Source of the DNA: Flavobacteriales bacterium
GTDB taxonomy: Bacteria; Bacteroidota; Bacteroidia; Flavobacteriales_F; PHOS-HE28
DNA: 64,000 bases
Assembly (NCBI GenBank): GCA_016699575.1
Contig: CP064979.1
Coordinates: 2,728,001 to 2,792,000 of the forward strand
Direction: 5' to 3'
Made by a program: the position numbers and the translations under genes. Position 1 is the stretch's first letter. The number at the start of each line of letters is the position of its first letter. Below the pieces are notes generated by a model, which was given only the letters and a program-made list of their open reading frames with translations, had not been told where the DNA came from and did no database searches. This document shows positions 1-8,548 of the stretch, piece after piece.

Positions 1-452
1 GTGATGATGCCGTTGGCGTCGAGCTTCACCACGCCGAAGGGTTTCGGGTCTTCCACCTTGTTCACCCAGATGACACCATCGCAATCCTTGTCGAGCTTCA
101 GCTTGGCGCGGAAGAGCGTGTCGGCGAAGGCCACGATGATGCGGCCGTTGAGCGCGGGCTCGGCGCACAGAATGGCGTGCGCGGTGCCGAGCGCTTCTTT
201 CTGGTAGTGGATGCTGCCCTTGCTGCCGATGGCCTTGGCGATGGCCAGCAGTTCGTCCTCCACCTTCTTCCCGAACGATGGATGGATGATGTAGGCCACT
301 TCTTCAATGGGCTCTCCGGCCACGGCGGCCAGGTCTTCCACAAGGCGCTGGACGATGGGCTTGCCGGCGATGGGCAGCAGTGGTTTGGCGGTGGTGTGCG
401 TGTGCGGGCGCATGCGCTTGCCCATGCCCGCCATCGGAACGATGATCTTCAT
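1..452 (-). CDS. Sugar-phosphate nucleotidyltransferase (3' part beyond window)
   Basis: The gene runs off the left edge; about 150 N-terminal residues are visible. The protein begins MKIIVPMAGMGKRMRP, and the glycine/arginine nucleotide-binding signature GMGKRMRP is followed by AKPLLPIAGKP (about residues 9-32). This is the hallmark of RmlA/GalU-type NTP:sugar-1-phosphate transferases, which make NDP-sugars in the cytoplasm. The start is the ATG whose complement lies at 450-452, directly in front of the signature. dut lies upstream on the same strand, separated by a palindromic repeat. Which sugar is activated cannot be told without the C-terminal half. Confidence 0.85.
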   Translation of the reverse strand, partial: MKIIVPMAGMGKRMRPHTHTTAKPLLPIAGKPIVQRLVEDLAAVAGEPIEEVAYIIHPSFGKKVEDELLAIAKAIGSKGSIHYQKEALGTAHAILCAEPALNGRIIVAFADTLFRAKLKLDKDCDGVIWVNKVEDPKPFGVVKLDANGII

Positions 453-465
453 GTTCTCAATTTCA

Positions 466-540
466 AACCGCAAAGACGCAAAGAGCGCAACGACCCTCCA
501 TTGCTGGGACTTTCCGGGCGCGCTTTGCGTCTTTGCGGTT
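466..540. repeat. Palindromic intergenic repeat, CGCAAAGACGCAAAG type
   Basis: Positions 466-483 (AACCGCAAAGACGCAAAG) are repeated exactly, inverted, at 523-540, with 39 bases between the arms. Each arm is itself a near-tandem of GCAAAGAC/GCAAAGAG units. It fills most of the gap between dut and the nucleotidyltransferase. A degenerate relative lies at 10232-10308. No open reading frame or terminator U-tract accompanies it. Confidence 0.8.
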
Positions 541-562
541 CATTCTTCGGCCGCGAAGGTGC

Positions 563-1016
<454 letters not shown>

Positions 1017-1018
<2 letters not shown>

Positions 1019-1370
1019 GATTTGGAAACAGGGCAAAGGAACATTCGCGGGGCTCATGGGAGCGCTGCTTCTGTTCTTGCTCCCCTCCTGCACTAAAGAC
1101 TATCCCACCGACATCCCCGATTGGGTCGAAGACCGCATCCGCAAGTGCAAGCAGCCCTTCACCGATTGCCGCGGCTTGAAGGTGTTGGAGTATAGCGGGC
1201 TTGGCCAGCGCTGGTTCTACTTCAGGGAGGCCAGCGGCAACGATGAGCTGTTCACCGAGGGGGCAAGCTCGGTTTGTTCAGGTAACGACCTGTTCGTGTG
1301 GGAGGCCCAGTGCACGGTCGTTCCGCTCGATTCCCTGCATCCGGTGCGGACCATTTGGGTTGAGGATTGA
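1017..1370 (+). CDS. Small putative lipoprotein
   Basis: A 117-residue protein with no recognised domain. The N-terminus MIWKQGKGTFAG is followed by a hydrophobic stretch ending in LLPSC, a plausible lipobox with the acylated Cys at about residue 25. Export and lipidation to a membrane are therefore inferred. A second in-frame ATG at 1056 would give a shorter signal peptide without the positively charged lysines, so 1017 is preferred. The remainder contains several Cys and a WVED C-terminus. It is divergent from dut with overlapping starts. Function unknown. Confidence 0.6.
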
Positions 1371-1414
1371 CCGAACCAGGACACGGACCTTGTTGAACAA
1401 AACAAAGTTGTTGG

Positions 1415-1444
1415 TTGGACGGATCAATGCTGTGACTACCTTCG
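1415..1444 (+). promoter_or_regulatory. Predicted Bacteroidota-type promoter
   Basis: TTG at 1415-1417, a 19-base spacer and TACCTTCG at 1437-1444 match the known TTG/N17-23/TAnnTTTG layout of Bacteroidota primary-sigma promoters, with TTCG in place of TTTG. The downstream gene starts at 1466. Confidence 0.55.
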
Positions 1445-1465
1445 GACTGCCCAAGAACCAGAACC

Positions 1466-2179
1466 ATGAAGAAGTTCAACTTGTCCTGTCTCAGCGGGAT
1501 CCTTTCCACGACGGCCGGTGTGCTGTTCACCACTGGAGCCTTTTCACAGGAGATCGCCAAGACCGGGTCAATGGCCGTGCCGATGCCGCTGAACCTGGAG
1601 CACGCGGGCGACGCGATCCACAACTACTCCCTCGGCGCCGGTCTGCGCTATACGTTCAAGAGCGAAGGCAACTTCACAGTGGCCTTCGGTGCGCTGCACG
1701 AGTGGCGCAATACGCGCTTGGATTACGGCCCGGTCAATGGCCGGAACTTGTACGCCGACCTGAGCCGACGCGCCTTCCAGTTCCAAGTGCTGGGCATCTA
1801 CAAGCTCGGTGAATGCAAGAGCACCTGCGGTGGTGAGTTCAGCGCACTGCTCGGTGCCGATATGTCGCTTCCGTACAGCAAGGATGCACAGTACACTGCC
1901 AGCTCCGCGAACGAAACCTCCCACATGGTGCGCATCGACAACCGCACCGGTTACGGTTTGCGCGCCGGTCTGATGATGAAGAAATCGATGTGTGCGCACC
2001 TGGGCTTCTTCATCTCGCCTGAGATCGGTTACCGCCTGGTGCTCGACCACCCGGACTACGCCACGCTGCTCGACCTGCCCGCGCAGGACAGCAACCTGAG
2101 CGACCGCGTATCAATGGGCATGCAGATGGGCATCTACCTGAAACTCGACAAGAGCATGTGCCCGATGAAGAAGGGGTAA
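1466..2179 (+). CDS. Secreted outer-membrane-like protein of unknown function
   Basis: A 237-residue protein with a Sec signal peptide (MKKFNLSCLSGILSTTAGVLFTTGAFSQ, cleavage after FSQ). The rest alternates short polar and aromatic strands (for example LRYTFKSEGNFTVAFGALHEW and GLRAGLMMKKSMCAHLGFF) and ends with amphipathic strands, which suggests a small outer-membrane beta-barrel. Two CxxxC-like clusters (GECKSTCGG, and Cys near the C-terminus) are unusual for a barrel and might form disulfides. It has its own promoter and a strong terminator, so it is monocistronic. No specific family was recognised. Confidence 0.75.
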   Translation: MKKFNLSCLSGILSTTAGVLFTTGAFSQEIAKTGSMAVPMPLNLEHAGDAIHNYSLGAGLRYTFKSEGNFTVAFGALHEWRNTRLDYGPVNGRNLYADLSRRAFQFQVLGIYKLGECKSTCGGEFSALLGADMSLPYSKDAQYTASSANETSHMVRIDNRTGYGLRAGLMMKKSMCAHLGFFISPEIGYRLVLDHPDYATLLDLPAQDSNLSDRVSMGMQMGIYLKLDKSMCPMKKG

Positions 2180-2199
2180 GCTGAAAGAACGCGAACAGA

Positions 2200-2236
2200 G
2201 CGGGCCATCGAGAAGTCGATGGCCCGCTTTGCTTTT
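2200..2236. terminator. Rho-independent terminator between convergent genes
   Basis: A perfect 12-bp stem (2200-2211 with 2216-2227) closes a 4-base loop and is followed on the plus strand by TTTGCTTTT. It lies between the stop of the outer-membrane-like gene and the stop of the convergent helicase gene, and may serve both. Confidence 0.85.
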
Positions 2237-2250
2237 CAAGATGCCATAGC

Positions 2251-4656
2251 TTACACCACCTTCAACTTCGCGAACCGCAACAGCAACTGCTTCTGTCCCG
2301 CGCTCGGGAAGAAGATGGTCGCCTTGAGGTCGGGGTGGCGGCCTTCGATGCTGAGCACTTTGCCTTTGCCGAACCGTTCGTGCTCCACTTGTGCGCCCAC
2401 TTCCAATCCGTCCACGGTGGTGAAACCTTCGGCAGCCGGCGTCTTGTCGGCGTCCACGCGCTTCAGGCCGCGTTTGGCCACCATGGCGGGCGTGGGCGTG
2501 CTGGGCTGCGGTGGTGCGACAGGTCGTGATGGCGCCGGTGTGCGTGCTGGGCGTTCGTCGTGCTGGAACCCCGCGCTACGACCGAAGGCACCGGTGCGGC
2601 TGGCCCAAGGCGGCGTGCGCTCGGTGCTGAAGGAGCGCTCGCTGAAGTTGGGCAGCTTCAGGTACTTGGCGTCGATCTCCTCAATGAAGCGGCTCGGCTC
2701 TGCGGCGGTGAGGTTGCCCCAGCGGTAGCGGCTAACGGCATAGCTGAGCGTGGCGCGCGTGCGTGCTCGCGTGAGCGCCACATAGAACAGACGGCGCTCT
2801 TCCTCCAGCTCCTGCCGGCTGCTCATGCTCATTTGGTTCGGGAAGAGTTCTTCCTCCAGACCCACCACATAGACGTAAGGGAACTCCAGGCCTTTCGCGC
2901 TGTGGATCGTCATCAGGCTCACGCGGTCGTTGTCGTTCGGGTCGTCGGTCTTGTCGGCATCGGTGAGCAAGGCGACGTCGATGAGGAAGTCGGGCAGCGT
3001 GCGTGGCACATCGGCGTCTTCATTGGCGTCACTGAACTCCTTGATACCGTTCAGCAATTCCTGGATGTTCTCGTAGCGGCTGATCCCTTCCGGCGTGCGG
3101 TCAGCATAGAACTCCTTCAGCATGCCACTGGTGCGCGCAATGTGTTCCGCCAAGGCATAAGCGCTGTGACTTTCCAGCATCGTGCGGAAGCTCTGGATCA
3201 TCGTCACGAAGTCGCCCAGCGCTTTGCGTGTGCCGCCGTGGATGCCGGTGGCGCCTTGCGATAGCATGCCGCCATCGCCGCGCTCCGGGAAGGCGGTGAG
3301 CAGGTCCCAGATGCTGCACTTCGCTTCGCTGCTCTGCACCACCAATTTCTCGATGGTGGTCTGGCCGATGCCGCGCACGGGGTAGTTGATGATGCGCTTC
3401 AGCGCCTCTTCGTCCTGCGGATTGCAGGTGAGCCGGAAGTACGCCAGCAGGTCCTTGATCTCCTTGCGCTGGTAGAAGCTGAGGCCGCCGTAGATGCGGT
3501 AGGGGATGTTGAGCTTGCGCAGCCCTTCCTCCATACTGCGGCTCTGTGCGTTGGTGCGGTACAGGATGGCGAAGCTGCGGTTGGGCAGCTGCTTCTGCAT
3601 CTTGTGCTCGAAGATGTCGTGCGCCACGAAGCTGCCTTCCTCGTTGTCGCTGGGCGCGCGGTGCACGTGGATCAGGTCGCCCTGCTCGTTCTGCGTCCAG
3701 ATGGTTTTCTTGATCTGCTCCTTGTTGTGGTCGATGAGGCTGTTGGCCGCGCCCACGATGGTGCCGGTGCTGCGGTAGTTCTGCTCGAGCTTGAAGAGCT
3801 GGTGGTCCGGGTAGTCCTTCCGGAAGTTGAGGATGTTCTGGATGTTGGCGCCGCGGAACGCGTAGATGCTCTGGCTGTCGTCGCCCACCACGGTGATGTT
3901 CTCGTGGCGCGCGGCGAGCGTCTTCACGATGTTGTACTGCACCAGGTTGGTGTCCTGGTACTCGTCCACCAGGATGTACTGGAAACGCTGCTGGTACTTG
4001 AGCATCGCTTCCGGGTGGTCGCGGAAGAGCAGTGCCGTGTTGTAGAGCAGGTCGTCGAAATCCATGGCGCCTGCGCGGAAGCATCGCTCGGCGTAGGTGC
4101 GATAGATCGCGGCCATCTGCGGCCGGCCCGTGCTCGTGTCCTGGGTGATCAGCTCGGCATCGTTGGCGTATTCCACCGGGCCGATGAGGTTGTTCTTGCA
4201 GATGCTGATGCGGCCGTGCACCTGGCTGGGCTTGTACATCTTGTCGTCCAGCTGCATCTCCTTCACGATGCTCCTGATCAAGCTGCGACTGTCGTCGGTG
4301 TCGTAGATGGTGAAGTTGCTCGGGTAGCCGAGCTTTTCCGCTTCGCTGCGGAGGATGCGGGCGAACACGCTGTGGAAGGTGCCCATCCACAGGTTGCGCG
4401 CTTCGGTGTTGAGGCCGGGCACATCGGCAAGCAGGTGTGCGATGCGCTCCTTCATTTCGCGCGCCGCCTTGTTGGTGAAGGTGAGTGCCAGGATGCGGAA
4501 GGGATCCACTTCCTTGGCCGCCATAAGGTGCGCAATGCGTACGGTGAGGACCTTCGTTTTGCCGGAGCCCGCACCCGCGATCACCATCATGGGGCCCTCG
4601 GTGGCCGATGCGGCGTTGTACTGGGCTTCGTTGAGGCCCTTCAGATAGCTGGTCAC
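2251..4656 (-). CDS. UvrD/PcrA-type superfamily I DNA helicase
   Basis: ATP-dependent 3'-5' DNA helicase of 801 residues, acting in nucleotide-excision and recombination-linked repair. Helicase motifs appear in order: Q-motif LNEAQ, Walker A AGAGSGKT (residues 27-34), LTFTNKAAREM, Walker B LVDEYQDTN, GDDSQSIYAFRGAN, EQNYRST, TIHSAKGLEFPYVYV and LFYVALTRA. The last 50 residues (VGAQVEHERFGKGKVLSIEG) form the small Tudor-like tail typical of PcrA/UvrD. The start is a GTG (complement of 4654-4656); the conserved start region SYLKGLNEAQ requires it, and the next Met lies inside the ATP-binding fold. A TATTTTCG element ends only about 5 bases upstream, so the message may be leaderless. Confidence 0.95.
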   Translation of the reverse strand: MTSYLKGLNEAQYNAASATEGPMMVIAGAGSGKTKVLTVRIAHLMAAKEVDPFRILALTFTNKAAREMKERIAHLLADVPGLNTEARNLWMGTFHSVFARILRSEAEKLGYPSNFTIYDTDDSRSLIRSIVKEMQLDDKMYKPSQVHGRISICKNNLIGPVEYANDAELITQDTSTGRPQMAAIYRTYAERCFRAGAMDFDDLLYNTALLFRDHPEAMLKYQQRFQYILVDEYQDTNLVQYNIVKTLAARHENITVVGDDSQSIYAFRGANIQNILNFRKDYPDHQLFKLEQNYRSTGTIVGAANSLIDHNKEQIKKTIWTQNEQGDLIHVHRAPSDNEEGSFVAHDIFEHKMQKQLPNRSFAILYRTNAQSRSMEEGLRKLNIPYRIYGGLSFYQRKEIKDLLAYFRLTCNPQDEEALKRIINYPVRGIGQTTIEKLVVQSSEAKCSIWDLLTAFPERGDGGMLSQGATGIHGGTRKALGDFVTMIQSFRTMLESHSAYALAEHIARTSGMLKEFYADRTPEGISRYENIQELLNGIKEFSDANEDADVPRTLPDFLIDVALLTDADKTDDPNDNDRVSLMTIHSAKGLEFPYVYVVGLEEELFPNQMSMSSRQELEEERRLFYVALTRARTRATLSYAVSRYRWGNLTAAEPSRFIEEIDAKYLKLPNFSERSFSTERTPPWASRTGAFGRSAGFQHDERPARTPAPSRPVAPPQPSTPTPAMVAKRGLKRVDADKTPAAEGFTTVDGLEVGAQVEHERFGKGKVLSIEGRHPDLKATIFFPSAGQKQLLLRFAKLKVV

Positions 4657-4661
4657 GGCGC

Positions 4662-4669
4662 CGAAAATA
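4662..4669 (-). promoter_or_regulatory. Predicted -7 promoter element of the helicase gene
   Basis: Read on the minus strand this is TATTTTCG, matching TAnnTTCG/TAnnTTTG. It ends 5 bases before the GTG start, which implies a very short or absent 5' leader. Confidence 0.4.
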
Positions 4670-4741
4670 CCCCTCGCCCGCGCTCGGGATGACGGCCGAA
4701 GGGGTGGGTCAGTGAGGGTTTTGCACGATCGGGCAAGAAGG

Positions 4742-5218
4742 CTACGGACCAGGAGCCCCGCGTTTTCGAACGAGCTCCTGAACGTCGAGCAGGTCTTTCG
4801 GTCGGGCCGCCCGAAGCTTGCTGTTCACGAGATCGGGGTAGCTGATGACCCGGTATCGCACAACGGGCAGATCAGCGAGTTCGCCCAGTTCGCCGCGTTC
4901 CCAGGCCTCATCGAAAGAGCAACCCGGGTCGAACCGTGTGATCAGCTCAAGTGTCAGGTCCGGAGAGAGCTTGATCGAGACGTTCTGGTCCGCCGAGCGC
5001 ACTGCATCGGGCCAGCGATCAACTTCATAGCCACACGCCGTCAAGGCTTGGCGCAACCGTTCCAGGTTTTCCGGTGAGTGGTCGATCCATAAGTCCACAT
5101 CGGCGGACAAGCGCTGGTATCCGTGGAAGTTCACGGCGCCACCGCCCACGAGAAGGAACCGGACCCCGTGCTTTTCAGCAGCGGAAAGGAACTCCCGCAA
5201 TTGCTCACCGAACAGCAT
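4742..5218 (-). CDS. Nucleotidyltransferase-fold protein (DUF6036/AbiEii-like)
   Basis: A 158-residue protein carrying a minimal nucleotidyltransferase core: LLVGGGAVNFHGYQRLSADVDLWID, i.e. the GG...A-NFHG helix followed by a D-x-D pair (residues about 20-45). Such proteins transfer a nucleotide to an unknown target, and many act as toxins or as partners in two-gene modules. The start was placed at the ATG complementary to 5216-5218 (MLFGEQLREFL) rather than the longer GTG-started version. It overlaps by 14 bases the end of a small upstream gene on the same strand, which argues for translational coupling. Target and role are not known. Confidence 0.75.
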   Translation of the reverse strand: MLFGEQLREFLSAAEKHGVRFLLVGGGAVNFHGYQRLSADVDLWIDHSPENLERLRQALTACGYEVDRWPDAVRSADQNVSIKLSPDLTLELITRFDPGCSFDEAWERGELGELADLPVVRYRVISYPDLVNSKLRAARPKDLLDVQELVRKRGAPGP

Positions 5219-5396
5219 CCGCCTGCTTGGTAATGACGAAATTGCCTTGGTCGTCCTTTCGCGCAGGTGCACCGAACCCGCTGCCCAGACACCGGATGAA
5301 CCAATCGAACCGCTGGGACGGTGTCAGCGCCATGAACCGCTCCTCGCGTTCCTTGTTGCTTTCCTCCTTCTTGGTGAAGGTGATCCGCTTGTCCAT
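5205..5396 (-). CDS. Small protein paired with the nucleotidyltransferase
   Basis: A 63-residue, charge-rich protein (MDKRITFTKKEESNKEREERF, then LTPSQRFDWFIRCLG). It ends 14 bases inside the following nucleotidyltransferase gene. Small upstream partners of this size are common in two-gene toxin-antitoxin-like modules with nucleotidyltransferases, but this assignment rests on gene arrangement only. The start is the ATG complementary to 5394-5396; an internal ATG would give MALTPSQRF. Codon use looks coding, and no competing frame is credible. Confidence 0.55.
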   Translation of the reverse strand: MDKRITFTKKEESNKEREERFMALTPSQRFDWFIRCLGSGFGAPARKDDQGNFVITKQADAVR

Positions 5397-5423
5397 CGCC
5401 AGTGCCAAAGTACCGCCCGAGGA

Positions 5424-7136
5424 TCACTTCCGCTCCGGCAGGCTGGTGAGCCTCGCCATCAACGACCGGAAGAAGCCGTGGCCCACGAAGAGGTAGAGCG
5501 CCATGCCGCCCCAGAGGAAGATCTGCATGATGGTGAAGACCTTTTCGCGGAGCAGTTCGGCCTCTGCCCGCAGGGCCGGCAGCCGCAGGTCGAAGCCATT
5601 GTAGTTCTCGATCTCGTTGATCTTCTTCCACAACGCGTCCACGCCGAAAATGTCGAACTCTTCTTCCAAGATCATCAGCGTGGTGAAGAGGATGAACGGT
5701 GCAATGCAATTGGCGATGATGGTCATCACTGCGCGACTGGTCCGGTAGGCCTTCAACCTGAACACGAACGGAGCTTGGGCCAAGAGGAAGATGCCAATGA
5801 AATAGTGGCCGTAAAGGAGGATGTCATCCGGCCTCACACCATCGTAGCCGTAGTCGTTCCGCCATGTAACGAGGAATGCTACGCACACGAGGACGATGGG
5901 AGTGAGGAAGCACACCACGAAGCCGATGAGGAAGGGTTGCCAGTAGATGTTCTTGAAGATGCCGATGAGCAAGGCCAGACAGAAGCTCATGATCACCACC
6001 GTATAGAACATGGCCCAGAACCTGGCGAACGAATAGTCCATGGTCTTCGCTTCCCAGAGGCGTTCGATCTGCCGATCGCAATCGAAGACCATGCTGGAGG
6101 TTTGCTTGCGCTCGTTGAACTGGAGCAGCGCACTGTCCACGGTGCACCCGCTCGTATCGCGGCGGTAGCTGTCGGCGATGGCGAGCACGTTCGCGATGCG
6201 CTCCCGATCGATCATGTCCGGCGCGTCCAACTGTTTCACGTACCGGGCTTCCAGCAGGCTGTCGCTCAGGAAAGGCACACGTTCCACCTCATGCCTGCCG
6301 CGCAGGTCGTAGGTGAAGGTCCATCCCTTCTCCGGCGAGAACGGACCATGGGCCACGAAGTAGAGCGGGAAGTTGCGCTCGATGCTGTCCATCTTGGCCA
6401 GGTAGCGCTTGGCCTTGTGCGGGTCGCGGGTGTCCGAACTTCCGAATGCCGCCGCATTGTAGGCCTCCTTGTATTCGTCGTAGAGCCCCTGGAGCGATTC
6501 CTCCTTTTCGGGGTCGCGTTCGAGCCGCTTGTTGTATTCGTCCAAGCTGCGGAAGTAGGCGTGCGATCCCGTGCCACTATACCATTCTCCATCTTCGATC
6601 AGATAGTTGATCTCATCTGGATCCATCCCTTCCAAGGTGATGTTCGACAGGTGGAGCGCGCGCCCATCCCCTGTCAGGAACATGAAGGCCTCCTCGTTCA
6701 GGTCGTCCACCTCCTGCACGAACTGCTCATCGCTGATGATGCGGTCGATGCGCCAGGACAGCGTGAGCGCGATGTTGTACGGCAGCGACCAGATGAGGAC
6801 AATGCTCAGCAGATGCACCATGAACTCGCCCACTTCAGCGAAGGGCTCGCGGAGACCATTGCGGCGCTCGAGGGTGAACAGCACCACCTTGTATACCCAG
6901 AAGGCACAGTAGAAGATGGCGGGTACCGTCATCCAGCCGAAGAACTCCTCGGGATCGGGGAAGCTCCGCTTGTCCACGTGCAGGAGCATGCCGAAAACGA
7001 ACACGAGCACGTTCAGCAGCAGTATGAACCAGATGTGGTAATGGAAGCGCGTGGCCCACAAGCGCGGTTTGCTCTGCTGCAGGTACAGGTCGTACCGCTG
7101 CAAAGCGCCGGGGATGAGCTTGCGCAACCAGTTCAT
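5424..7136 (-). CDS. Multi-pass membrane protein coupled to ABC ATPase
   Basis: A 570-residue integral membrane protein. About eight hydrophobic segments are visible: three near the N-terminus (WFILLLNVLVFVFGML, VPAIFYCAFWVYKVVLF, LLSIVLIWSLPYNIAL), a soluble region of roughly 170 residues, then FWAMFYTVVIMSFCLALLIGI, PFLIGFVVCFLTPIVLVCVAF, HYFIGIFLLAQAPFVF, IIANCIAPFILFTTLM and IFLWGGMALYLFVG. Its ATG overlaps the TGA of the upstream ABC ATPase gene by 4 bases (7133-7136), so the two are probably translated together and form one transporter, with this protein as the permease. No named permease family was recognised and the substrate is unknown. Confidence 0.8.
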   Translation of the reverse strand: MNWLRKLIPGALQRYDLYLQQSKPRLWATRFHYHIWFILLLNVLVFVFGMLLHVDKRSFPDPEEFFGWMTVPAIFYCAFWVYKVVLFTLERRNGLREPFAEVGEFMVHLLSIVLIWSLPYNIALTLSWRIDRIISDEQFVQEVDDLNEEAFMFLTGDGRALHLSNITLEGMDPDEINYLIEDGEWYSGTGSHAYFRSLDEYNKRLERDPEKEESLQGLYDEYKEAYNAAAFGSSDTRDPHKAKRYLAKMDSIERNFPLYFVAHGPFSPEKGWTFTYDLRGRHEVERVPFLSDSLLEARYVKQLDAPDMIDRERIANVLAIADSYRRDTSGCTVDSALLQFNERKQTSSMVFDCDRQIERLWEAKTMDYSFARFWAMFYTVVIMSFCLALLIGIFKNIYWQPFLIGFVVCFLTPIVLVCVAFLVTWRNDYGYDGVRPDDILLYGHYFIGIFLLAQAPFVFRLKAYRTSRAVMTIIANCIAPFILFTTLMILEEEFDIFGVDALWKKINEIENYNGFDLRLPALRAEAELLREKVFTIMQIFLWGGMALYLFVGHGFFRSLMARLTSLPERK

Positions 7137-8338
7137 GTGTCCTGATGGAAGAGTTTGCGCGTGCTGGTGCTGATATCGCGGAAGTAGCTCACCTCCAATC
7201 CGGCATCGCCCATGGCTTTCACCACGTGCTTGGCGGTGCATTCGCGCGGTGTGGTCAGTCGGAATAGCAATCCGGTGTCGTCGAGGTGAAGGATGCGTTC
7301 GGTGCCCATGGCGTGCACCAAGGCGCTGCGGTCGAATTCGCCGTTGATCTCAAAGACGTTGCTCGCGCGGTCCACATCGAAACTGGCCACGGCCCCGCTG
7401 AACATCGGCCGGCCGTTCTTGAGGAAGATGATGTTGTCGGCCACGGCCTCGATCTCGTGCAACTGCTGGCTGCTGAGGATGACACTGATGGGGTTGCGGC
7501 GCGAGGCGGCGAGGAATTTCAGGTCCTGCAGGAAGAGCTGCTGCGCTTGCAGGTCGAGGTTCGCGATGGGCTCATCGAGCACCAGGATGCGCGGGCGCCA
7601 TACCACCATCTTGGCCAGTTCGAAGCGCAGTTTGTAGCCGCTGCTCAACTGGCTCCAGCGTAGGTGCTGGAAGCGTGTGAGGCCAAGGCGGTGCAGCGTG
7701 TACATCACGCGGTCCTCGTTCTCCTCGCCGGTCACCCCGTGCACGGCGGCCATGAAGCGCAGGTTCTGCATCAGCGTGCCGTACCAACGCACGCTACGCT
7801 GCGGGATCCACGCTATGCCTTGTTTGATGAGGTACGGGTCGTTGCCGAGCGTGGGGTAGGAGACGCTGCCTTCGTTGTGGTCCAGCAGCCCGGCCACTTG
7901 GCGCAAGAGCGTGGTCTTGCCATTGCCGTTCTCGCCCACCAGCCCGGTGATCTCGCCAATGCGCAGGTCGAGGTCGATGGGGCCGAGCTGGAACTTGTGG
8001 CCGCGCGAGCTGAACCGTTTGGTGAGCCCTTGAGCACTGAACACCGTAGTGCGATCAGGCAGTGCAGCATCATCGTGCAAAGCCGAGGCCCGCGCAACGA
8101 TCGTGTGCATGAGCTGCTGGGCGCGCTCCGCGTACGAGGCACCTACGTTGCCGCTCAGTTCGGCCGCACCGAGGTCGCGACTGATGTTGTAATCGGCCCG
8201 GAGCGCCATGGCCGTGCGGCGCAGGTCGTGCAGCGCAGGGTACTCGTCGCACAGGTCCATGAGCCGGCGCGTGGCCAGGCTCAGGTCGCTGCCATGCACG
8301 AGCGCTTGCAGTTCGTTCAGGCGGTGCTGGGCGCTCAT
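7133..8338 (-). CDS. ABC transporter ATP-binding protein with helical N-terminal extension
   Basis: A 401-residue ATPase. Residues about 105-330 form a standard ABC domain: Walker A GENGNGKTT, Q-loop WIPQRS, a degenerate signature LSSGYK in place of LSGGQ, Walker B ILVLDEPIANLD and a switch region VILSSQQLHE in which the usual His is Gln. The first 100 or so residues are an extra all-helical segment absent from ordinary ABC subunits. The C-terminal 70 residues look like a small accessory domain. It is coupled by a 4-base overlap to the membrane protein downstream. Altered signature and switch residues suggest slow or regulated ATP turnover. Substrate unknown. Confidence 0.85.
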   Translation of the reverse strand: MSAQHRLNELQALVHGSDLSLATRRLMDLCDEYPALHDLRRTAMALRADYNISRDLGAAELSGNVGASYAERAQQLMHTIVARASALHDDAALPDRTTVFSAQGLTKRFSSRGHKFQLGPIDLDLRIGEITGLVGENGNGKTTLLRQVAGLLDHNEGSVSYPTLGNDPYLIKQGIAWIPQRSVRWYGTLMQNLRFMAAVHGVTGEENEDRVMYTLHRLGLTRFQHLRWSQLSSGYKLRFELAKMVVWRPRILVLDEPIANLDLQAQQLFLQDLKFLAASRRNPISVILSSQQLHEIEAVADNIIFLKNGRPMFSGAVASFDVDRASNVFEINGEFDRSALVHAMGTERILHLDDTGLLFRLTTPRECTAKHVVKAMGDAGLEVSYFRDISTSTRKLFHQDT

Positions 8339-8398
8339 GCGGTGCTACAACTGCGGAAGTGGTGGGGAAAGTATGTGGCGCGCGAATAGGTGGCGGGG

Positions 8399-8480
8399 TG
8401 GATCGCTTCGGTCGCAACGCCGCCCTCGCGATGACGGTTGGGCTACCGTCATCGCGAGCCTTCTGAGGCGAAGCGATCCA
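8399..8480. repeat. Large two-tier palindrome, GATCGCTTCG type
   Basis: Outer arms TGGATCGCTTCG (8399-8410) and its exact complement (8469-8480) enclose an inner perfect 14-bp stem (8425-8438 with 8445-8458) with a 6-base loop. It sits in the 210-base gap upstream of the ABC operon. The design resembles dispersed intergenic palindromes reported across many bacterial genomes. No U-tract follows, so a terminator role is unlikely. Confidence 0.75.
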
Positions 8481-8503
8481 GAAGCCTTGCGTCATGCATG
8501 AAA

Positions 8504-8530
8504 CGACGAAGGGCCCGAAGGCCCCTCGTT
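8504..8530 (-). terminator. Predicted terminator of the histone-like gene
   Basis: A 10-bp stem with one mismatch (8506-8515 with 8520-8529) is closed by a TTCG tetraloop on the minus strand and followed by CGTTTCAT. It lies 19 bases past the stop codon of the Lys/Ala-rich gene. Confidence 0.6.
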
Positions 8531-8548
8531 GCTCGACAAGTCGTGGGT

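Noticed and set aside
3604..4692. A 362-codon plus-strand open frame opposite the helicase
   Set aside because: Antisense to conserved helicase motifs; no independent support.
5131..5709. A 192-codon minus-strand frame overlapping the small protein and the membrane protein gene
   Set aside because: It overlaps two better-supported genes in another frame and has an Arg/His-rich shadow composition.
8399..8480. Rho-independent terminator
   Set aside because: The two-tier palindrome lacks a following T-run on either strand and lies upstream of, not after, the ABC operon.
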